Shown: in pieces, positions 10,455 to 20,816 of the stretch
Layout: every line of letters starts with the position of its first letter
Numbering within the stretch: position 1 is the first letter of the stretch
NCBI GenBank assembly: GCA_009760885.1
Contig: CM019714.1
Location: forward strand, 2,088,895-2,152,894
Reading direction: 5' to 3'
Origin: Achatina immaculata
Lineage: Eukaryota > Mollusca > Gastropoda > Stylommatophora > Achatinidae
DNA: 64,000 nt
Position numbers and translations under genes: made by a program
The notes under the pieces: model-generated
What the model was told of the DNA's origin: nothing
Databases searched by the model: none
What the model saw: the letters and a program-made list of their open reading frames with translations, nothing else

Positions 10455-11650
10455 AGTTTACTGCGGGCATAAGCTCTGTACACAGAGACAGTTTTACTGC
10501 GGGCATAAACTCTGTACACAGAGACAGTTTTACTACGGGCATAAACTCTGTACACAGAGAAAGTTTTACTGCGGGCATAAACTCTGTACACAGAGAAAGT
10601 TTTACTGCGGGCATAAACTCTGTACACAGAGACAGTTTTACTGCGGGCATAAACTCTGTACACAGAGACAGTTTTATTACGGGCATAAACTCTGTACACA
10701 GAGACAGTTTTATTACGGGCATAAACTCTGTACACAGAGACAGTTTTACTGCGGCCATAAACTCTGTACACAGAGACAGTTTTACTGCGGGCATAAACTC
10801 TGTACACAGAGACAGTTTTACTGCGGCCATAAACTCTGTACACAGAGACAGTTTTACTGCGGGCATAAACTCTGTACACAGAGAAAGTTTTACTGCGGCC
10901 ATAAACTCTGTACACAGAGACAGTTTTATTACGGGCATAAACTCTGTACACAGAGACAGTTTTACTGCGGGCATAAACTCTGTACACAGAGACAGTTTTA
11001 CTGCGGGCATAAACTCTGTACACAGAGACAGTTTTACTGCGGGCATAAACTCTGTACACAGAGACAGTTTTATTACGGGCATAAACTCTGTACACAGAGA
11101 CAGTTTTACTGCGGGCATAAACTCTGTACACAGAGACAGTTTTACTGCGGGCATAAACTCTGTACACAGAGAAAGTTTTACTGCGGGCATAAACTCTGTA
11201 CACAGAGAAAGTTTTACTGCGGGCATAAACTCTGTACACAGAGATAGTTTTACTGCGGGCATAAACTCTGTACACAGAGACAGTTTTACTGCGGGCATAA
11301 ACTCTGTACACAGAGACAGTTTTACTGCGGGCATAAACTCTGTACACAGAGACAGTTTTACTGCGGGCATAAACTCTGTACACAGAGACAGTTTTACTGC
11401 GGGCATAAACTCTGTACACAGAGACAGTTTTACTGCGGGCATAAACTCTGTACACAGAGACAGTTTTACTGCGGGCATAAACTCTGTACACAGAGATAGT
11501 TTTACTGCGGCCATAAACTCTGTACACAGAGACAGTTTTACTGCGGGCATAAACTCTGTACACAGAGATAGTTTTACTGCGGGCATAAACTCTGTACACA
11601 GAGACAGTTTTACTGCGGGCATAAACTCTGTACACAGAGACAGTTCTGCT
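10455..11650. repeat. 36-bp satellite with internal dyad, ~33 units
   Basis: Very uniform units contain GCGGGCATAAACTCTGTACA and the imperfect palindrome CTCTGT-AC-ACAGAG. Register is kept with no indels; variation is mostly GGGC/GGCC, ACTGC/ATTAC and GACAG/GAAAG. Open frames of 320-400 codons in several frames follow from the 12-codon period. Confidence 0.97.
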
Positions 11651-11827
11651 GCATGCATAAACTTAGTTTACAGCTCAGTGAGCCAGCAGTTACTGATCCA
11701 CACGCGGCTATTTTAATCCGTGTTTGGAACCACAGCCGACCAAGATCCTATTCCCCCCCTCCACCCCTCAAAGAGATGTCTCTGGAACTTGTAGTATCTG
11801 TATAAAACGAGCAGAAATGGGTAGATG

Positions 11828-13058
11828 ACCGCAAGACGACACAATGTTCTTGTAAAAGTGACAGTGACGACACAATGTTCTTGTAAAAGTGACAGTGACG
11901 ACACAATGTTCTTGTAAAAGTGACAGTGACGACACAATGTTCTTGTAAAAGTGACAGTGACGACACATTGTTCTTGTAAAAGTGACAGTGACGACACAAT
12001 GTTCTTGTAAAAGTGACAGTGACGACACATTGTTCTTGTAAAAGTGACAGTGACGACACAATGTTCTTGTAAAAGTGACAGTGACGACACAATGTTCTTG
12101 TAAAAGTGACAGTGACGACACAATGTTCTTGTAAGAGTGACAATAACAACACAATGATCTTGTGAGAATGACGACACAATGACCTGGTAAGAGTGACAAT
12201 GACGACACAATGTTCTTATTAGAATGACACTGACGGCAATCTGTTCTTGTGAGAGTGACAATGACGACACAATGTTCTTGTGAGAGTGACAATAACGACA
12301 CAATGTTCTTGTGAGAGTGATAATAACGACACAATGTTCTTGTGAGAATGACAATAACGACACAATGTTCTTGTGAGAGTGACAATAACGACACAATGTT
12401 CTTGTGAGAATGACGACACAATGTTTTTGTGAAAGTGACAATAACGACACAATGTTCTTGTGAGAATGACGACACAATGTTCTTGTGAGAGTGACAATAA
12501 CGACACAATGTTCTTGTGAGAATGACGACACAATGTTCTTGTGAGAATGACGACACAATGTTCTTGTGAGAATGACGACACAATGTTCTTGTGAGAGTGA
12601 TAATAACGGGGCATTGACCTAGTAAGAGTGACAATAACGACACTCTGTTCTTATTTGAGTGACAATAACGCCACAGTGACCTGGTAAGAGTGAGAATGAC
12701 GACACAATGTTCTTGTAAGAGTGATAATGACGACACATTGTTCTTGTAAGAGTGACAATGACGACACATTGTTCTTTTGAGAGTGACAATGACGACGTAA
12801 TGTTCTTGTAAGAGTGACAATGACGACACATTGTTCTTGTAAGAGTGACAATGACGACATAATGTTCTTGTAAGAGTGACAATGACGACACATTGTTCTT
12901 GTAAGAGTGACAATGACGACACATTGTTCTTGTAAGAGTGACAATGACGACATAATGTTCTTGTAAGAGTGACAATGACGACACATTGTTCTTGTAAGAG
13001 TGACAATGACGACACATTGTTCTTGTAAGAGTGACAATGGCGACACAGTGTTCTTGTG
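11828..13058. repeat. 31-bp minisatellite with shorter variants, ~41 units
   Basis: Core GACGACACAATGTTCTTGTA plus AAAGTGACAGT. The left third is near-identical 31-bp units. The middle mixes in shorter units lacking part of the spacer, and the right third uses GACAATGACGACACATTGTT variants. The array therefore has at least three subfamilies in blocks. Confidence 0.95.
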
Positions 13059-13269
13059 AAGGCGATCGCTAAAGACGGAGACAGTTTTGTTCGCAATTAG
13101 ACTTTGTTGGAATGTACAGTGACAGAACTAATTATAAATTAGTTGAACAGCAAATATGTTCAGACTGCTGTATATATTTTTCAAGGTCAGGTTTCAACCA
13201 CTGTAGGAGTTGTTCAGCAACATGATGATGATGCTTACCCAGGCTCGTCAAGGCGTGATAAATGTTTCA

Positions 13270-13395
13270 TGTCAGTGCAAAGATGAAGAGGTAGAAGAAG
13301 AAAGATGAGGAGGAGGAAGAAGAAAGATGAGGAGGAGGAAGAAGAAAGATGAGGAGGAGGAAGAAGAAAGATGAGGAGCAGGAAGAAGAAAACAG
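13270..13395. repeat. 22-bp purine-rich repeat, ~5 units
   Basis: GATGAGGAGGAGGAAGAAGA repeats at 22 bp (13304, 13326, 13348). Confidence 0.9.
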
Positions 13396-13424
13396 AGTTA
13401 AATAGACGAGGTTTATCAGGGCCA

Positions 13425-13545
13425 ACGACAAACAGATTTACCAGAACATGAAAAATAAACCAGATTTACCAGAACATGAAAAATAAACCAGATTTACCAG
13501 AACATGAAAAATAAACCAGCTTTACCAGAACATGAAAAATAATCT
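13425..13545. repeat. 28-bp repeat, ~4 units
   Basis: CAGATTTACCAGAACATGAA followed by AAATAAAC repeats about four times, then decays into AACCAGGTTTACC. Confidence 0.9.
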
Positions 13546-14084
13546 GGCTTGAACAGGACATAAACAAGAAACCAGGTTTACCTGGAGAGCAACAAGAAGA
13601 CCAGCCAGACCCGGAACTGAAGTGTGGCGACTGTGACGAAGTTTGGCGCGAGAACTATCTCTTCCCTCGAAACTGGACCCGGTCGAGTGTGAGTTGATCA
13701 TCTCTGAGAGTGTCAGAGTCCAGCAAGATCTGATACAGCCCGAGAAGCAGTCACTAACATAAACATTGACAGACACTTCAATAAATCTTTATTTTACATC
13801 CTGTTATCCGATCTTCCTGGAAATCTGAGCATCCACTGCAAGAAGCATCAAGCAACAGTAAAATATACATGGAAGGTCTTTTCATTTTATCGCTGAAATT
13901 ATTTAAAAAAAACACGCTTTCCTTCAACAGAAGAACTTTCGTAAATAAATGATAATGTCGGTGAACCGCTTTCGTCATTTATGATTATAATTTAGTAGAT
14001 AACTGAATCACGACCGATTCTTTCATGACTATTTTGTCTGATATTCCTTCCTTTGCTCTAACTAAAACTAGACTAAAACTATAG
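13546..14084. other. Non-repetitive stretch, nothing recognised
   Basis: An open frame of 84 codons on the minus strand has unremarkable composition and no motif I recognise. No promoter or RNA gene is seen. Confidence 0.45.
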
Positions 14085-14190
14085 TTTCTCAGAGTTGACC
14101 ACTCTAGGAACAAACTTTCTCAGAATTGACCACTCTAGAAACAAACTTTCTCAGAATTGACCACTCTAGAAACAAACTTTCTCAGAGTTG
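14085..14190. repeat. 31-bp repeat, ~3.5 units
   Basis: TCTCAGAATTGACCACTCTA then GAAACAAACTT repeats at 31 bp. Confidence 0.9.
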
Positions 14191-14880
14191 ACCACGCAAA
14201 GTACAGTCGACAAAAACGGCCTCCCTAGATACTGGCTCGTGTCCAGCACCCTCATATCAGGCATATCGTTTGTGTAATAACGGGGCATCTAGCTTACACG
14301 TCCAAGATTACATATCATCTTTTGTATCAACATTTTCAGCTTAATTTGCATATTGTTGAAACTTGACTTCTGGAAGGTTTGTGTAGAAATGTCAGTTTGA
14401 AAACAGATCATCTAATGCCATACACAAGACTTTAGTTCAGTAAATTATGTCCACCATCAGACACAAACCATCGGATACAAACCATCAGATACAAACGATC
14501 AGACACGAACAAATCAGACTTGGTCATCTCACAGCACAGTAACACTAACACAAGCAGACAGCCTGTCCACCTTCAGAGTATGTGAGTTTGTGAATGTGAA
14601 AGTTTCCAAATATCACCCTCACTTACAAGAGGCAGAAAGCAGCAAGGAGACAAGCGCCCGCTAGCCACACGGAAGAAGATGGGCGCCAGACGGCCACACG
14701 GTCACACAGAGGCCATAACTTGGCACGAAAATGATTTATTTTGTTTTGTGCTGGTCTAAGCGATTATATCTCTCACAGAACGCTCACTGCTAACACAAAC
14801 AAGACCCGGCCAACTTGGCTTGGAGGGGAGGGCGGGACAACATTAGAGGACTTGAGACATGGTCCAAGGATGACCTCTAC
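14191..14880. other. Mostly unique stretch with a short CAGATACAAAC repeat
   Basis: Contains a few copies of CATCAGATACAAAC near 14460-14510. Otherwise I see no gene, element end or RNA. Confidence 0.45.
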
Positions 14881-14886
14881 AGCATC

Positions 14887-15143
14887 AGCAACATGAATTC
14901 TAGAAGAGTGGGGAGCAAAGCTTTAGTGTATGCCACAACAACATGAATTCTAGAAGAGTGGCGAGCAAAGCTTTAGTGTATGCCACAACAACATGAATTC
15001 TAGAAGAGTGGCGAGCAAAGCTTTAGTGTATGCCACAACAACATGAATTCTAGAAGAGTGGCGAGCAAAGCTTTAGTGTATGCCACAACAACATGAATTC
15101 TAGAAGAGTGGCGAGCAAAGCTTTAGTGTATGCCACAACAACA
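14887..15143. repeat. 50-bp satellite, 5 units
   Basis: ACATGAATTCTAGAAGAGTG and GCGAGCAAAGCTTTAGTG recur exactly every 50 bp (GAATTC at 14895, 14945 and onwards). Units 2-5 appear identical. Confidence 0.95.
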
Positions 15144-15395
15144 TGACTCCATCAACAACATGACTCCATCAACAACATGACTCCATCAACAGTAGGACTA
15201 TATCAAAAAATATAATTAACTCCATCAAAAGTATGACTCCATCAACAGCATGACTATATCAAAAATATAATTAACTCCATCAATGGCATGACTTCATCAA
15301 AAACATAACTCCATCAATAGTATGAATCCATCAAAAACATAACTCCATCAACAGTATGACTCTATCAAAAACATAACTCCATCAACAGCATGACT
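15144..15395. repeat. Irregular ~15-20-bp repeat (CATGACTCCATCAACA)
   Basis: Repeats of CATGACTCCATCAACA mixed with ATCAAAAACATAACTCCAT variants. It begins exactly where the 50-bp array ends, sharing its CAACAACATGA edge. Confidence 0.85.
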
Positions 15396-15500
15396 CCACT
15401 TGTCCCTGTACGCGGATGATCTGAAGTTCTGGAACTATTCAGGCCAGACCAGAAAACTCATCTCAGAACTGGCACAGGGGGAGCCGTACAGAAGAGATGT
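15396..15500 (+). pseudogene. Possible LINE reverse transcriptase motif-C relic
   Basis: The plus-strand frame reads SLYADDLKFWNYSG and ends near ELAQGEPYRRD, which resembles the YADD catalytic box of CR1/Jockey-type LINEs. Only about 35 codons lie between two tandem arrays, so this is a short orphan fragment, and chance similarity is possible. Confidence 0.3.
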
Positions 15501-15512
15501 GTATGAGCTTTC

Positions 15513-16725
15513 ATGTTAGCTCACTTGCCAGACTGACGGAGTATTCTGCCTCCAGGTTATATGTTAGCTCACTTGCCAGACTGACGGAGTATTCTGCCTC
15601 CAGGTTATATGTTAGCTCACTTGCCAGACTGACGGAGTATTCTGCCTCCAGGTTATATGTTAGCTCACTTGCCAGACTGACGGAGTATTCTGCCTCCAGG
15701 TTATATGTTAGCTCACTTGCCAGACTGACGGAGTATTCTGCCTCCAGGTTATATGTTAGCTCACTTGCCAGACTGACGGAGTATTCTGCCTCCAGGTTAT
15801 ATGTTAGCTCACTTGCCAGACTGACGGAGTATTCTGCCTCCAGGTTATATGTTAGCTCACTTGCCAGACTGACGGAGTATTCTGCCTCCAGGTTATATGT
15901 TAGCTCACTTGTCAAACTGACGCAGTATTCTGCCTCCAGGTTATATGTTATCTCACTTGTCAAACTGACGGAGTATTCTGCCTCCAGGTTATATGTTAGC
16001 TCATTTGTCAAACTGACGCAGTATTCTGCCTCTAGGTTATATGTTAGCTCACTTGTCAAACTGACGCAGTATTCTGCCTCCAGGTTATATGTTAGTTCAC
16101 TTGTCAAACTGACGCAGTATTCTGCCTCTAGGTTATATGTTAGCTCACTTGTCAAACAGAGGCAGTATTCTGCCTCTAGGTTATATGTTAGTTCACTTGT
16201 TAAACTGACGCAGTATTCTGCCTCTAGGTTATATGTCATCTGACTTGTCAAACTGACGCAGTATTCTGCCTCCAGGTTATATGTCATCTGACTTGTCAAA
16301 CTGACGGAGTATTCTGCTTCCATGTTATATGTCATCTGACTTGTCAAACTGACGCAGTATTCTGCCTCCAGGTTATATGTCATTTGACTTGTCAACTGAC
16401 GCAGTATTCTGCCTCCAGGTTATATGTTAGCTCACTTGTCAAACTGACGGAGTATTCTGCCTCTAGGTTATATGTTAGCTCACTTGTCAAACTGACACAG
16501 TATTCTGCCTCCAGGTTATATGTCATCTGACTTGTCAAACTGACGCAGTATTCTGCCTCCAGGTTACATGTCATCTGACTTGTCAAACTGACGCAGTATT
16601 CTGCCTCCAGGTTATATGTTAGCTCACTTGTCAAACTGACGCAGTATTCTGCCTTCAGGTTATATGTCATCTGACTTGTCAAACTGACGCAGTATTCTGC
16701 CTCCAGGTTACATATTATCTTATGA
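15513..16725. repeat. 48-bp satellite with two subfamilies, ~25 units
   Basis: Units contain GTATTCTGCCTCCAGGTTAT. The first eight are virtually identical and carry GCCAGACTGACGGAG. The rest carry GTCAAACTGACGCAG and further changes, including GTCATCTGACTTG. One unit near 16395 has a 1-bp deletion. The 16-codon peptide period on both strands follows from unit length. Confidence 0.96.
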
Positions 16726-16889
16726 AATGCGCTGATGCAAGGCAGGGTGGGTGTCACTGCCAGAGCACACAGTTGTCGTGAATCATCATGGCCATGTCAT
16801 TTTCTCTTATCAGTGGCAAGAGGTCAGTTCTTTTTGTAAAGGACCAATCGTTTCATCCTCTCTCGATCTAGTCAACACAACCTCTCTAA

Positions 16890-17207
16890 GTTAGAGGTAA
16901 GGGTGGGAGTGGGAGATCAGCGTCACTGAAGCGGTAAAACCGTAAGTGCTCTTCTGCCTAGTCAGAAGTTGACCAGAAGCTGCCAGTTAGTCTCACCATC
17001 CACACCAGCTCCGTAACTAGAGGCGTCATTCCTGTTACTTCCCAGAGCGTTAACCCTGGTACCCATTTCTTTCTTGAGGCTGGGTGACCCCCCGGGGAGA
17101 GAGAGCCAGGGTCTGACAGACCTCGACGAGTGAAGGTCAAAACCGGATGGTCTGGCCGGCAAGCGAGTGTCTAATCCACTACATTGGCGCGGCTGCCGCT
17201 GAAACAA
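16890..17207 (-). mobile_element. tRNA-derived SINE-like element
   Basis: Read on the minus strand the head is GGCAGCCGCGCC followed by a pol III A-box-like ATGTAGTGGATTAGACAC and a B-box-like CCGGTTTTGACC about 40 bp later. The body contains CCCCGGGGGGTCACCCAGCC and ATGGGTACCAGGG. The core GGTACC/GGCTGGGTG/CCCCGG also occurs at 26.6 kb. This layout fits a tRNA-derived SINE. The 3' end is not well defined. Confidence 0.55.
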
Positions 17208-17334
17208 ACTCTTGAAAACACTCGTCCAACATGGCAGCCCAATGAAGGCAACTCAGATCGCGAACTTCCTTGCGCAGCGATAGTTTCTCTTCCTACTTTT
17301 ATTTCTTTCCATTTCCATACCTCATGTCATATCG

Positions 17335-17915
17335 CCACATGCAGGTATCAAGTTACACCACAGCCATGGACTTGTGACATGCAGGTATCAAGTTACATCA
17401 CAGCCATGGACTTGTCACATGCAGGTATCAAGTTACATCACAGCCATGGACTTGTCACATTATCAAGTTACACCACAGCCATGGACTTGTGACATGCAGG
17501 TGTCAAGTTACATCACAGCCATGGACTTGTGACATGCAGGTATCAAGTTACATCACAGACATGGACTTGTGACATGCAGGTATCAAGTTACATCACAGCC
17601 ATGGACTTGTGACATGCAGGTATCAAGTTACATCACAGCCATGGACTTGTGACATGCAGGTATCAAGTTACATCACAGACATGGACTTGTGACATGCAGG
17701 TATCAAGTTACATCACAGCCATGGACTTGTGACATGCAGGTATCAGGTTACATCACAGCCATGGACTTGTGACATGCAGGTATCAAGTTACATCACAGCC
17801 ATGGACTTGTCACATGCAGGTATCAAGTTACATCACAGCCACGGACTTGTCACATGCAGGTATCAAGTTACATCACAGCCATGGACTTGTCACATGCAGG
17901 TATCAAGTTACACCA
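17335..17915. repeat. 40-bp satellite, ~14 units
   Basis: TATCAAGTTACATCACAGCC then ATGGACTTGTGACATGCAGG repeats at 40 bp (17581, 17621). One unit near 17460 is shortened. The array abuts DR1 copy 2. Confidence 0.95.
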
Positions 17916-17917
17916 CA

Positions 17918-18160
17918 AAGTACTCCCACTAACAGGACCTAGCCTGGCTAACAGGACAGGGATCGCCATAGTCCCCATGGTGGTGGAGTCTGCTAAAGAA
18001 GCACAGCACACCCCCTACTTTTTAGCTGTACTCCGGGACTGAAAAAGTAGCCGCCATAACCCGCTCCCACGCCGATACGATGCTGTGCCTCAACATCTCT
18101 ACAGCGTCGGCTGCAAAGAACATCAGCTCGCAGTTACAGCGAGCTCATACAAGTACAGTT
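17918..18160 (+). mobile_element. DR1 dispersed repeat, copy 2 (3' part)
   Basis: Shares with copies 1 and 3 the blocks GGACCTAGCCTGGCTAAC, CATGGTGGTGGAGTCTGC, GTACTCCGGGACTGAAAAAG and CAACATCTCTACAGCGTCGG, and ends with ACAAGTACAG. The 5' half seen in copy 3 is missing and the left side joins the 40-bp satellite. Confidence 0.8.
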
Positions 18161-18261
18161 ATAACTGTTGGTGATAAACTAACACTTCCGTTCTTTCTTT
18201 TGTGTATGAAAGATAAATCACTTTGTTTAAATAATTTTTCCCGTATGTCAGATTCTTGTTC

Positions 18262-18488
18262 ATTCATTCATTTGCATGTCCCTTGTGGAACTTTGCCTCC
18301 CTAACAGCACTCCTGTAGGCCTCTCGGTTGTGAGCAAGATGGCCTGCTGCTGATGCATCCATTTGAAGATCATTAACGATGTCTTGCAGCCATCTTCGCC
18401 TTGGTCTTCCTCTCTTTCTTTTTCCCATTATGTACCCTTCCAAGACAGTCTTCTCTAAATTATCATGACGTTTAATATGTCCAAAATA
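18262..18488 (-). mobile_element. RTE-B LINE copy 2, 3' end (left half, split by mariner)
   Basis: C-terminal RTE-B coding sequence including FGHIKRHDNLEKTVLEGY and KRKRGRPRRRW, ending HANE and a stop, followed by a short (CATT)n-like tail in place of the usual (CTGA)n. The element is interrupted at its TATTT by a mariner, and its continuation lies at 20817-20925. Confidence 0.88.
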
Positions 18489-18519
18489 CAAGGGGAAGTC
18501 ACTAAGTAACTCGCAAATT
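18489..18519 (+). repeat. Mariner left terminal inverted repeat
   Basis: Contains AGTCACTAAGTAACTCGCAA and is preceded by the target TA. It pairs with the right repeat with two mismatches. Confidence 0.95.
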
Positions 18520-18651
18520 AAAATATTTTATCATTGGCAGTTATCAGGTAGTATTTAAATATATCCTTATATAGTACCATCATCCAACTTTATAACAGTT
18601 GTATGTAGGGGGCGCTGGGAGTTGCGTGCGCATGCGCAAAGCAATAACAAA

Positions 18652-19713
18652 ATGGCTACCCAAGTGTTAGCGTGTGCCAAAGAAGGACAGAGAAGTGTAG
18701 TGCGATTTTTGTGGGCTAAAGAACATTCATTTGAGGACATTCATAAGGAAATTATTACAGTTTATTCTGAAAAGTGTTTATCACGTAAAACAGTCTCTAA
18801 CTAGGTAAAAGAATTTTCTCAGGGACACTGAAATTGTTAACAAAGTCCAACTTGGCCATCCTGTTCAGATTGCAACAGAAGCGACTGTGCAACGTGTGAA
18901 TGAAATTATCAGAGCAGATAGACGAGTAACAATAGACAGTGTAGCAAGTGCAATCAGATGTTCACATAGCTTAGACTACAGAATAATGCATGAGCAACTG
19001 GATTTTCGGAAAGTTTGCTCACGTTGGATACCCAGAGATCTGAACAATGAATACAAAATGAACCGATTTGGTTTGTCATTGCAGCATCTCTTGTCATTAC
19101 ACATATGAAGGTGAAGACATGCTCCAAAGGATTATTACTGGAGACGAATCTTGGGTGCATCACTACCACCCCGAACCAAAACGTGCCTCAATGCAATGGA
19201 AACACCCGCCAAAAAAAAAACAAAAACTCAAGATTACGCCTTCTGCGAGGAAGGTTATGCTGACAGTGTTCTGGGATTATCAAGGAGTGTTGTTAACCAA
19301 GTTCCAGAAGTATGGTGACAGTGTGAATTCTGTATCGTACTGTGAAGTTCTGTCGATGCTATGGGATGCAATTGAAAGAAAACGTCCTGGTCTGCTGACT
19401 GGAGGTGTGCTTCTCCTTCATGACAATGCCAGACCACATACGGCTCAGTTAACCCAAGAGAAGGATTAGCCAGTTGGGTTGGGAAGTTCTTGACCATCCA
19501 GCCTATAGTCCTGACTTAGCTCCAAGTAGTTTTCATCTGTCTGGTCCATTGAAAAACCACCTTGGCAGGAGAAGATTCTCGAGTGACGAAGAGGTGGAAA
19601 CAGAAGTAAAAAAAATGGTTCAGAAATCGGACTCACGATTTTTACGCCATGGGTATTGCATCACTGATTACACGATGGGACAAATGTATCAATGTTGGTG
19701 GGGATTACGTTGA
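18652..19713 (+). pseudogene. Mariner transposase (SETMAR-like), inactive
   Basis: Cut-and-paste transposase of the Tc1/mariner superfamily. I chose the ATG that opens MATQVLACAKEG. An N-terminal helix-turn-helix region runs to LSRKTVSN, where an expected Trp codon is TAG. Later segments are RADRRVTIDSVAS, then ITGDESWVHHY (first catalytic Asp) and LLHDNARPHTA (second). The third site, usually APSD, reads YSPDLAPSSFHL, so the third catalytic Asp is Ser. At least two frame changes occur (near 19075 and 19470). The stop codon plus the missing Asp make it non-functional. Confidence 0.93.
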
Positions 19714-19797
19714 GAAATAGGGGAATAATATAGGTTCAAAAATTAAGTTTTCAAATTACTGTCGCATTTAGTTTTTTTTTTTTTTTTTTGTAACAGG

Positions 19798-19828
19798 AAT
19801 TTGCGAGTTACTTAGTGACTTTCCCTCG
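19798..19828 (-). repeat. Mariner right terminal inverted repeat
   Basis: TTGCGAGTTACTTAGTGACT is the reverse complement of the left repeat core. It is followed by the target TA. Confidence 0.95.
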
Positions 19829-19833
19829 TATTT
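19823..19833. repeat. 11-bp target duplication, left (Penelope insertion)
   Basis: CCCTCGTATTT spans the mariner end and the first bases of the resumed RTE-B. It is repeated exactly at 20806-20816. Confidence 0.92.
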
Positions 19834-19885
19834 CAATAATTGGTGTATAAGTATACAACTATACACTAAACACTGCAGTAAAGCT

Positions 19886-20302
19886 GTGATACTAGAATGT
19901 AACCGGCCCCGCTGCGTTACCTGCCCTGTAGTTTGGGAAATGAAAACAATCACCTTTCCCAAAACTATCCTCACTCTTCATGAGGGATTCACATGCGAGT
20001 CCCGAAATGTGATATATGTCATCGTGTGCAAAAGATGCAGGATAACATATATCGGTGAGACTGGCCTCAGATTAGGGGACCGCATGCAAAAACATTTGTA
20101 CGACATCACCCAGCATGCTTCTAAACCAGTCCCAAATCATTTCAATGGCCCCAACCACAGAGGCAAATCTGATTTTCTGGTAACAGCCATTAAACAATGT
20201 CACGCAGATGATACAAGCCGCCTGGCACTTGAGAACCGCTGCATTCAAAATTATGGGACGCTGGAACCACATGGGTTAAACTCGCTGTTTAGTTACACGT
20301 AA
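19886..20302 (+). CDS. Penelope-like element GIY-YIG endonuclease domain (C-terminal part of polyprotein)
   Basis: GIY-YIG nucleases of Penelope-like elements sit after the reverse transcriptase and are thought to cut target DNA. Visible are a Cys-rich lead CNRPRCVTCP, the diagnostic VIYVIVCKRCRITYIGETG (the GIY-YIG strand pair), GDRMQKHLYDI, then KPVPNHFNGPNHRGKSDF and the LENRCIQNYGTLEPHG end with a final stop. The frame is intact over about 138 codons. It starts inside the domain because the element is truncated, so the Met is not a natural start. Two other copies on the minus strand (22.6-22.9 and 23.7-24.05 kb) share most of this sequence. Confidence 0.9.
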   Translation: MILECNRPRCVTCPVVWEMKTITFPKTILTLHEGFTCESRNVIYVIVCKRCRITYIGETGLRLGDRMQKHLYDITQHASKPVPNHFNGPNHRGKSDFLVTAIKQCHADDTSRLALENRCIQNYGTLEPHGLNSLFSYT

Positions 20303-20717
20303 CATCATTTTCTTCAATCATTATAGTACCTCTCCACTAAATGCACCCCTTCTTACTTTTCAAACTTCCTCACAGCATCACTCTGCAACCCCGCTATTTT
20401 CTCTGCAACACCTCTTCCCCAATCACCTGTTTCAAATTCTCCTAGCTAGGCCAGTAGTGCGTCACTCTCTCTCCCCTCCCCGGTTCCCCATCCACCACCC
20501 CCAGTTACAACCCACCGACCACATGTCACAGGTCTCTATTTAAACAATTTCCACGTCCCACTAGATCCATTCCTGACACACACCGCCAGACAAGCCACAC
20601 ATTGCAATTTACAGCTAAGTACTCCTTTAAAAAACTTTTGTTTTTATTATTATTTTTTTTTAACAGTATTCATGTAAATCTATACTTTATCTCCTCTCCC
20701 TATTTCTTCGTCCTGTA

Positions 20718-20749
20718 TGTATGATTAAGGCTCACGCCGAAACGTCACA
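20718..20749 (+). ncRNA. Hammerhead-like fold in Penelope tail T2 (candidate)
   Basis: Possible helix I UGU/ACA, core AUGAUUA, stem II GGC-UCAC-GCC, GAAA, ACGU palindrome and a GUC triplet at the expected cleavage place. Core positions 3 and 8 are A and U, again complementary. An additional A precedes stem II, as in T1. Confidence 0.45.
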
Positions 20750-20805
20750 ACTTTGTAATCGTTAAGTAATAAAGCTGCTCCTACTTTTTTCGAATTTTAT
20801 ACATT

Positions 20806-20816
20806 CCCTCGTATTT
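20806..20816. repeat. 11-bp target duplication, right (Penelope insertion)
   Basis: Exact copy of 19823-19833, showing that the Penelope element landed after the mariner was in place. Confidence 0.92.

Larger units (their letters stand above)
18489..19828 (+). mobile_element. Mariner-family DNA transposon, 1,340 bp
   Basis: Bounded by near-perfect 31-bp inverted repeats and a TA target duplication (18487-18488 and 19829-19830). It sits in RTE-B sequence: the host reads CCAAAA-TA before and TA-TTT after, and intact RTE-B copies have CCAAAATATTTAAG here. A run of T (about 19771-19789) precedes the right end. The transposase inside is broken. Confidence 0.95.
19834..20805 (+). mobile_element. 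5'-truncated Penelope-like element, 972 bp
   Basis: Flanked by an 11-bp target duplication. It opens with a 67-bp module (19834-19900) also found at 22186-22252, continues into the GIY-YIG domain, a CT-rich 3' untranslated region and a tail with TTCTTCGTCCTG, CACGCCGAAACGTCAC and AAGTAATAAAGCTG. The reverse transcriptase is absent from this copy but part of it occurs at 22.9-23.5 kb. Confidence 0.9.

Noticed and set aside
10442..11658. ~400-codon repeat proteins on both strands of the 36-bp array
   Set aside because: Several overlapping frames are open at once because the unit is 12 codons long; no flanking coding sequence.
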